64,000 nucleotides of DNA from Bedellia somnulentella (Eukaryota > Arthropoda > Insecta > Lepidoptera > Bedelliidae), in assembly GCA_963576735.1 (NCBI GenBank), contig OY755173.1:16276873-16340872 (forward strand). Direction: 5' to 3'. A program made the translations under genes and the position numbers. Of the stretch, positions 56,944 through 64,000 are shown one piece after another. How positions within the stretch are numbered: position 1 is the first letter of the stretch; every line of letters starts with the position of its first letter. The notes beneath the pieces are model-generated. The model saw only the letters and a program-made list of their open reading frames with translations, made no database searches and had not been told where the DNA came from.

Positions 56944-58142
56944 AAAGCCGATATGTAAAGTCGTTCCAATGTATCTTCATCACACGACGATATTTTGTTT
57001 TGCACAAAAGCGAGCATATAGAATTAATTTTAATAAATGAGTTGGTATTGTTTTTACGTTATGTTTACCAAAATATATGCTCTATTAATCATTAAACAAA
57101 TATGAGTTTATCCATGAACTTAAAACTGTTCAGTTGTATCAAGCAAGTATAATAAAATGCATTCCTTTTCAAGAAAACCATCTCATTATGTATGGAAAAA
57201 AGCAATCTTAGACGTTGTTTCGCTGCTTGATAATACTCAATCCCCCGGGAAGGATACGACGTGGTCGCTAGTAAAATCCTTGCAATTTTATTAGCTGCAT
57301 CTCATCACAAAGAGTAGATGCCTCGACGTGAACATCTACGTGATAGTATGTCTGTGATACAGCGGAGTGATCTCACAATACAGCTTCTCATTCCAACGTA
57401 AGGAAAATGAAAGAGAGCTTAGAAAATTGGCCAAAGAATTAGTTTTTTCCATTTAGTCTTTGATCTCCGTAAGACTCGGTCGGCTCAATGCTCAGTTGAG
57501 CACAACATTGGCAAGCAGCTTTCTGTGATTCGCGGTACGTAATTCTTATAATTAGATTTACTCTCTAGACTAATACAATCTGTATAACTACTGAATGATT
57601 TTGAACGGGGTTTTTGAAAGAAAGGCCATAATGATTTTGCTTGGACAAAGCTTTTGATTATAAGATGATTATATTTTATTTACTCTTAAGGTTACTCTCT
57701 CTGTCTGCCTACAACGATAACGTCTAAAAGTATTAAACGGATAACTTAACAGTACCAGCCTAAGTTAAATTCACAAAAAAGGCCAAGCCAATTATGCAAT
57801 ATACTCTGAAACAAAAATTAATTTTATGTGTAATATTTAGCCGAGCTATTATACAAAAAGCTTTTGTATCTATCTAGTTTCAGATATTCCATGTCAAAAA
57901 TTCATTCAACAAGAAGATTTAACAAATTCTTAATAATTTATAGAAGAAAAATGGTCATATAAAGGAATATTAGTCTATCATATATACCCTTATCATTTAC
58001 TACCTCATATTATTTTTACTCTTATATTTCACCCCTTGGGAAGAGTTGGGATGGTGGCGGGATGGTCTTCATACATTTTATTGTATTCATAAGTCTATTG
58101 GAAATATTGGTACTACGAATCCACTTAGCATGAATTAAGGGC
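56944..58142. other. Spacer, copy 2
   Basis: Counterpart of 34723-35907; the last ~370 bases look identical in both copies. Confidence 0.45.
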
Positions 58143-58275
58143 ATGTATGAAAAGAATAGTGGATGTAAACGTAGCTAGAAAGGTTGGTCAGGATCGTACG
58201 AAGTTGCGATCGATAGTCTCTGCCTACCCCAATGGGAACTACTGGCGTGAGTATTATGTATGTATGTATGTATGA
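58143..58275 (+). repeat. RTE-like LINE 3' end (copy 2)
   Basis: Counterpart of 35908-36040. Confidence 0.8.
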
Positions 58276-59379
58276 ATCCACTGATAATGAAATTACATAC
58301 TATATGGAAACGAATGAATAAGCAATTTTCGAATTGGTTATTCATTCCTGTATTCGTGAATAACTTTTTTCACATCAGTCAAAGCTCTTACTATATATGT
58401 TATCAACACTTATATTTTTGCTTTAAAAAGGTTTATTCGCACGTGGTAAAGTAATACTAGTGGGATATATTCAGCTCAGTGTAACGGAATCAACCACTTC
58501 CTAGCTACAAATGAGAAAAAAAACATACAAGGCGAAGACAAGATCAATTGAAAAATAATTTACTCAAACTTATAAAAAAAAATATAACCGTTTATTGTCG
58601 TCTACTATTACGATCACAAAGTTTTTTACCTCAAAATATACTGAGTTTGTAGATTCTGCGTCAAATTTGACGAAGCAAATAGACCAAGTGCGCATTAGAT
58701 AAAATCTTTATTATATACAAAATTATTACACCCGCCTGCAAAAGTAAAAATAAAACCATTCCTCATCGAGAATGATTCATTCAACAACACGAGAAAAGAT
58801 AGGATAGTGTAGATCTACCGCCGCAAACCACTCATAATAAATGAACAAAACCAGGAATTGAATTGAAGATAAACTTGACAAAGTTAGTCTTTTATCGAAA
58901 ACAAGTGTCGAAGTTGAGAACTGATAGAGAAACATCAGTTGTGCTCCTGAAAGATAGTTGATCAGTTGTGACAACTTTGTTCTGATTTGTTCGGTTTTGT
59001 GACAACATAACATTTCTGAATATCTGGCTTCAATTCCCTTTGAAATATAATACTTTAGTTTACTGTTGTAACTGTATTGTGGTAGCTTAATATTACATAA
59101 TAATTATCTATTTTAAAACTATCGTGGTTTGTAGACATTATACATCAACTCGTGTTCACGGTACCAGTAGGTGTGCCGAAACGTCGGGCAAACAAATCAC
59201 GTAAGTAATTAAAAAATATTTTGTTGGTTAATCCCGATTATTAAGTATAAAAATATATCTTTCTCAAAGGGGTTGCTTGAGGTGACTAAAGCTGATGTTA
59301 TACTTTAGTAATTTTTGTGCGATTTGGCTTGAGGACGAAACTCAGCAGAAGATTCTTAAGGTGGCTGAGGAATTTCTAA
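58276..59379. other. Spacer with eroded SINE-B, copy 2
   Basis: Counterpart of 36041-37158. The SINE-B relic at about 59275-59379 ends at MITE-F. Confidence 0.45.
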
Positions 59380-59822
59380 TAGGCTATTTGACTGTAGTAA
59401 AAAAAATCATTTATTTTATTTCATTAGTCTTAATGTTTCTTTTTTAGAGCAATATGTAATAATGCGAGATAAAAATATTGCATTATTTCACTCAAATCCG
59501 TCTTCTAAAATAAGTATTTTTGATGTAACTGTCACGTGACTAAAAACGACCGTGATTGGCTATTTCTATAATGACGTAGATTGCACATAAACTGACTGTG
59601 TATCGCTTCGCTCATTGGTGTTAAATGCGGAATTGACGTCATTTGTGCTACAGCCGCCATATTACTTAAAGTCGCGTTTTCGCGGCACATTTGAATATTG
59701 CATTTTCTTTTTCGATTTTTTAATAAAATAGCTAAAATTAAGACAGAAAAAAATATTTTTAGGGCTCCTTATAAACAAATTAACACCGTAAGATAGTTTT
59801 CAAAACTTAGTCAAATAGCCTA
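59380..59822. mobile_element. MITE-F, complete, inserted in an old SINE-B
   Basis: TAGGCTATTTGACT (59380-59393) and its exact inverse AGTCAAATAGCCTA (59809-59822) bound a 443-bp non-coding element. SINE-B sequence resumes after it (ttccgaagctctggcaaccc, 59823-59842), so the MITE split the SINE. The target is AT or TA; the base count is ambiguous. It contains TGACGTCA (59634-59641). The second copy at 10609 lacks the right end. Confidence 0.85.
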
Positions 59823-60619
59823 TTCCGAAGCTCTGGCAACCCCTTTTTGGGGATTATCGCTGTACAAACAAGTATGTTTTGTTGGTTTTTTTTTGTTGAA
59901 TGACAAATGTGAAGCTGGTGAACTTAGCAATGGTTTTTTTAAACATACAAAGTTAAAGAAGGTAAGTTACCTACATATTTTTCAATACTTTCATAATTTA
60001 AACGTTATTCTCTTAATTTATTTCGTAAAACTATTTATGTGGTTCAATTCCAGAAACTATACTTTTTTATTTTTAAGTGTATATTATATACAAGTCCAAT
60101 AACATGAGCAACAAGCACAAAGTGAAGACCATATGGTATGTTCAGTGTAATACTGTTGCATCAATAAAAAAGTAATTGTAAATTAACTTCAAGTATAATT
60201 GAAATAGAGTAAGGAATATATGTGGAATACATTGTATGCAATGCAAACATTCGAATTCAACCCCATAGAAATATCAGCAACGAGAATGTAACAGGTGATG
60301 AAAAAAGTTGAGACTTGCGATCTTTGCTGAAGCTTGAATATTTTAATTTCCGCTCTGGCTTCAGACAAACTGCACATAACTTTGATTAAACTGTTTCTTG
60401 ATGCTATTCAGAAACAGTGAAGGTTCTCGCTGCTCGGATATTAATGAATCTTTTCATCGAAATTAGTTTTCAGTTATTTCTGAAAATGAGGAGTTTTCTT
60501 TTTGCGGAATATTTTATTTTATTGAATTATGGATGTTTGAAGACAATTTAATTGATATTGAAACTAAAGTTTGTATATTTAGTGAAACCAGTGAATTGCT
60601 CCCAAATAATTGTCGTTAA
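59823..60619. other. SINE-B tail then spacer, copy 2
   Basis: The first ~50 bp finish the split SINE-B. The remainder corresponds to 37175-37885, with about 110 bp of different AT-rich sequence at 59955-60060. Confidence 0.45.
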
Positions 60620-60771
60620 GGCGGGGGTCCGAAGTGAGAAGAATAAAAGAGCATGTATGAGAAGAATAATGAATGTAAGGGAAGCAAGAGAGGTTTGTCA
60701 AGATCGTACTAAGTGGCGATCGATAGTCTCTGCCTACCCCAATGGGAATAATGGGCGTGAGTATAAGTAAG
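60620..60771 (+). mobile_element. RTE-like LINE, 5'-truncated 3' end with target duplication
   Basis: The longest copy of this tail in the window. The frame ends REVCQDRTKWRSIVSAYP and NGNNGREYK, which resembles the C-terminus of RTE-clade reverse transcriptases as I know them. The tail is gcgtgagtataagtaagt. taattgtcgttaa (60607-60619) and taattgtcgctaa (60772-60784) form a 13-bp target duplication. Copy 1 has the empty site at about 37876. Confidence 0.82.
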
Positions 60772-60784
60772 TAATTGTCGCTAA

Positions 60785-61704
60785 AGAATACAGCTCAAAT
60801 ATAGCACTACCCCCATAATAAGTTCAGAATAAACCTACCCCATATTAACGTGTAATGGATTTCTTACCTTTCGTTGGTCTCATGTCATGTAGAATAATTG
60901 TTTTTGTAAGATCGTTATATTAATTAAAGAATGCGTTACCAAATGGCTTTACAATAGTGAGTAAAAGTGCATCCTAAAACAATCATTTTTGATTATCAGT
61001 TGGAATAAATCTCTGGAGACGTTATATAAATATATTGTGATAAAAGCTCGGGCTCCTATAGATATACTGGCGCTCGAACGATCAGAGATTGCTTGCTCAG
61101 ATAACCTCGACGGGAGATTGCTATCAAACGTGTTATATTGAGTTTAACCTACATCAGACATATAAAAACGCAAGTTTCGTATAGTAAAGCGTATTTTAGT
61201 ATTACTTTAAGGGCCTCCCCGCATTTTGCAGCTATTGCACTCACTCTTACGTCAAATTTACTGAGAGTGACAGGGACGGAACAAACGCGCGCGCAGGATA
61301 AAAGTAGTTCATTTAGTTTTTTTGAATAACTATAATGTTTAAATGAAAAATTAAACATCAAAGTTACAGATCTTAAAGCTACGCGTATATAGACACATAA
61401 TGAGTTCACATGTATGTTATGCCAGTGGAGCCTATACGGTTTTTATGAAAGCAAAGCATGTTCCAATTCAATTTTTTTCATCATATTTTTCAACAAATTA
61501 TTGAAATGTAAAACATCAAATTTTAACACCATGAACTAATCACCAACATATATTTTATTCATGTCATATCAATTTCATCAAATCAGACTTTATAGAATTT
61601 CAAAACAATCAATATCCACCTATTTTTCCGGGGACGCCCTTAACAAAACTTCCTTATTTATTTATATATTTCATTTTTTCAGTGCTTCAGAATTTGGATC
61701 ATCT
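60785..61704. other. Spacer, copy 2
   Basis: Counterpart of 37885-39194 without the SINE-A; about 38 bases present in copy 1 near 38320-38355 are also missing. Confidence 0.45.
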
Positions 61705-61855
61705 GCCACTTTATAAATGATGTTTGATGATAGGTCCCTAGCCACATTGTCTTACAATCACATAAAGGTTCCAATTCCCTTAGTCACCTCAAACAGCACT
61801 TGAAGGAAGAAATGAGTTATTGTAATTCCAAACCAACCCTACACAGGTGCTAGGT
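61705..61855 (-). repeat. SINE-B, eroded (copy 2)
   Basis: Counterpart of 39195-39345. Confidence 0.5.
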
Positions 61856-62852
61856 CTTTATTTTAAAAGTTAAAAAATAAAACATAATTAGATAGTGATT
61901 TACGATACAAGCACGTATCGTGAATATAATTACATGATTTAAGTCGTATGTGAGTAATTAAAATGGACTTAACAACTGAACACATATAGTTGAAAATCAA
62001 CTTATTAATGTACATATTTATTTACAGAAATGAAAATGACAATGTGATATGGGGCATAAAAACCTTGATAAATTATAAAAGACCTAAGGCATAGTATCTC
62101 CTGCATGAGAAGCGAAAGGGGAACTTAACTACCGTTGTATCTTTACATCATCACTAGTTTTCAACACTATAGAGGAGAAAGATTCAACCTTATTTTAAAA
62201 CATTTACGATCAGAAATTCCGACACATTAATGATCTGGAATATCGAAACAGTGTTCTGATAAAACGAATTGAAAGTGGGTTATATTGAGCGTTTTAAAAT
62301 TGGCTTCCCCGCCCCTGTCGGAACGGTTTCAAATTTTGTAAGGAAAAGGAAATTGCAGTGAACGTGAATCGTGTTCTGGTGAGAGAAACTCATTTTTCAT
62401 GAAACCGTTTACAAAACGGTCAAGTACGAGTTGAACTCACTTTGAAAGGTTTTTTTCTAGGGAACATTAATGAAGAATACTTAAATACATTCATTAAAAT
62501 TCAAATTTAAATTGGTATTCACCGTTTATGTATAAAGAATAAAGTTGTTTTTGCAGATTTTCATTTCTAAAACAGTTGTTCTTTTATCTTGCTATGTTAC
62601 TGCCATAACACTCATATTAAAATTTATTCATTTCAAAATCTCTTTTGTGACCTGGCTCAAAGACAATCTAAGTGAGTTTCAAAGGTAAAATACCCTTTTG
62701 TCACAGGCAGAACGCGATTGAGATAAATCACTTTGTGAAACTATCGTATTATTCGTATTGTATTAGTCACAAATATTGAAACATTTATCTCTTTTATAAG
62801 AATTAGGATCGTTTTTCACGCTTATAATTAAGGTATTATTTATTGGTCTGAG
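61856..62852. other. Spacer, copy 2
   Basis: Counterpart of 39346-40310; similarity to copy 1 pauses at about 62820. Confidence 0.45.
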
Positions 62853-62868
62853 TATAAAATATTTACAT

Positions 62869-63119
62869 ACATACATACATATACTCACGGCTATAATCCC
62901 TAGAAGGGTAGCCAGCGCTAAGGAATTAATTAAAAACTCCTCAGCCACTTTTGGAAAATTGAGTGGGGAAAAGATGGTAAAGTAAAGATTGTTGGTGATG
63001 GGTCTCCAGCCGCATCGCCCTAAAAATCCCTTAAAAGCCCCAATACCGTTAGTCGCCTCTTACGTACACCCATCGGTAGAAACGGGGTAGTGCTATTCTA
63101 AGCCGACACTACACGGCAC
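62869..63119 (-). repeat. SINE-B with 16-bp target duplication
   Basis: Complete copy between tataaaatatttacat at 62853-62868 and 63120-63135. It lies inside a ~650-bp stretch absent from copy 1. Confidence 0.93.
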
Positions 63120-63135
63120 TATAAAATATTTACAT

Positions 63136-63484
63136 CTCCATTATTATCACAGCCCATAGATTTCTCAACGGATGTACATCTACCTGAATTTAGACTAACA
63201 CGCGGGCTGGCCAAGTATGGGTGGGCAGACTTAACAACTACAATCACGTTCATCGTCATCAAAGCTGTTGAGCTTGACGTGCCTTCCGAATCACGGAATA
63301 ATCTTAACTTTCGGATGGTCGGGTGCAGCTTGGCATTATTCTAAACAATAACTAATTTTATTTGCATCTATAACTTACAGTGAACAAACTTGATACCACC
63401 TGTATACTTCTAAGCTAAGCGTTCTTATCATTGGTTGAAAGAAGCCAGGAATTAATATTTATTTTGTCCCTATGTTATAACAAA
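63136..63484. other. Sequence private to copy 2
   Basis: No match elsewhere in the window. ccttccgaatcacggaa and tttcggatggtcggg (63280-63325) form no clear structure. Origin unknown; it could equally be a deletion in copy 1. Confidence 0.45.
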
Positions 63485-63621
63485 GTAGCCAGAGGTAGAG
63501 AATAAGGAATTCCTGAATCACTTTAAAGAGTGTTAAACAACAATCAATCAAATCGTTTTGTTTGTGATGGGCTCAAAAAGCATCTTAAAGTCTTTTAATT
63601 TGTACGATGAAAAAACTTAAA
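63485..63621 (-). repeat. SINE-B, eroded (copy 2)
   Basis: Counterpart of 40311-40450. Confidence 0.5.
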
Positions 63622-63855
63622 CGCCGTGTTGTGTCGGCTTAGAATAACACTACCCCGTTTCTACCGATGGGTGTACGTAAAAGGCGACTAACAGTATTGG
63701 GGCTTAAAGGGATTTTTGGGCGATGCGGCTGGAGACCCATCACCAACAACCTTTATTTCACCATCTTTGCCCCACGCAACATCCAAAAGTGGCTGAGGAA
63801 TTTCTGATTCCCTAGCTCTGGCTACCCCTTCAAGGGATTCATAGCCGTGAGTATT
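63622..63855 (+). repeat. SINE-B with 15-bp target duplication
   Basis: Complete sense copy between atgaaaaaacttaaa at 63607-63621 and 63856-63870. Copy 1 has the empty site near 40428-40443. Confidence 0.93.
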
Positions 63856-63870
63856 ATGAAAAAACTTAAA

Positions 63871-64000
63871 GGAGGTATTCTTGAGTAATGAATCAATAAA
63901 AGTCTCTCATCTTATTGGACCGAATATTTTTTGAGCCTAAGAAATACACATTAGTTACATTCATTATTACTCTACTATTATTTGTTTGTACTAATTTAAT
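63871..64000. other. End of copy 2 in this window
   Basis: Matches 40444-40575 base for base with few differences, so the duplication very probably continues past the window. Confidence 0.8.

Larger units (their letters stand above)
53185..64000 (+). repeat. Large duplicated block, copy 2 (at least 10.8 kb)
   Basis: Colinear with 30832-40575 from actatattgtgttacttag to ctaatttaat at the window edge. It differs by extra insertions: RTE-like fragment (60620-60771), MITE-F (59380-59822), about 650 bp including a SINE-B (62820-63484) and another SINE-B (63622-63855). It lacks the SINE-A of copy 1 and about 165 bp matching 34152-34290. No host gene is present. Confidence 0.93.

Overview
This window is AT-rich, gene-poor nuclear DNA from an insect, most likely a moth or butterfly. 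The sequence signs are short interspersed repeats that end in (GTAT)n or (GTTAT)n tails, a mariner-family transposon, a BEL/Pao retrotransposon, a Penelope-like element, Helitron-like ends and long runs of T/A-rich spacer. I see no host protein-coding gene that I can defend. All long open reading frames belong to mobile elements. Two runs of exactly 200 N (28977-29176 and 52335-52534) mark scaffold gaps, so the window is built from three contigs.

Layout. 1-860: SINEs nested in each other. 1151-3292: a 2.1 kb palindrome made of two head-to-head Helitron-like elements. 4052-4787 and 6456-6562: MITE-like repeats. 7119-8540: a Penelope-like remnant carrying a decayed mariner (7136-8415), all inside a 12-bp target duplication. 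9870-18800: dense SINE copies separated by featureless DNA. 18851-19032: a tRNA-like sequence held between 34-bp inverted repeats. 19135-28340: an endonuclease/reverse-transcriptase LINE on the minus strand, interrupted inside its RT by a BEL/Pao element (20020-25552) with apparently identical LTRs and a large open reading frame that lacks the integrase core. 28345-29975: SINE pairs on both sides of gap 1. 30832-40575: first copy of a large duplicated block. 41791-52334: Helitron-like elements, a Penelope-like element with RT and GIY-YIG parts (43205-44517) and more SINEs. 52535-53184: a second, rearranged Penelope-like element. 53185-64000: second copy of the duplicated block, running off the window.

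Two larger patterns tie the window together. First, at both gaps the right-hand contig repeats sequence already present in the left-hand contig, with element insertions present in one version and absent in the other. This looks like overlapping haplotype contigs placed end to end, although true segmental duplication in heterochromatin or on a W chromosome is not excluded. The paired versions act as natural filled and empty sites, showing recent movement of the LINE+BEL pair, a tRNA-like insertion, SINE-A, SINE-B, an RTE-like LINE fragment and a MITE. Second, two otherwise unrelated SINE families share one 3' end with the tail of an RTE-like LINE, which suggests that this LINE supplies the machinery that moves them. 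Family names used here (SINE-A, SINE-B, family D, MITE-F, HLE-1 and so on) are local labels, not database names.
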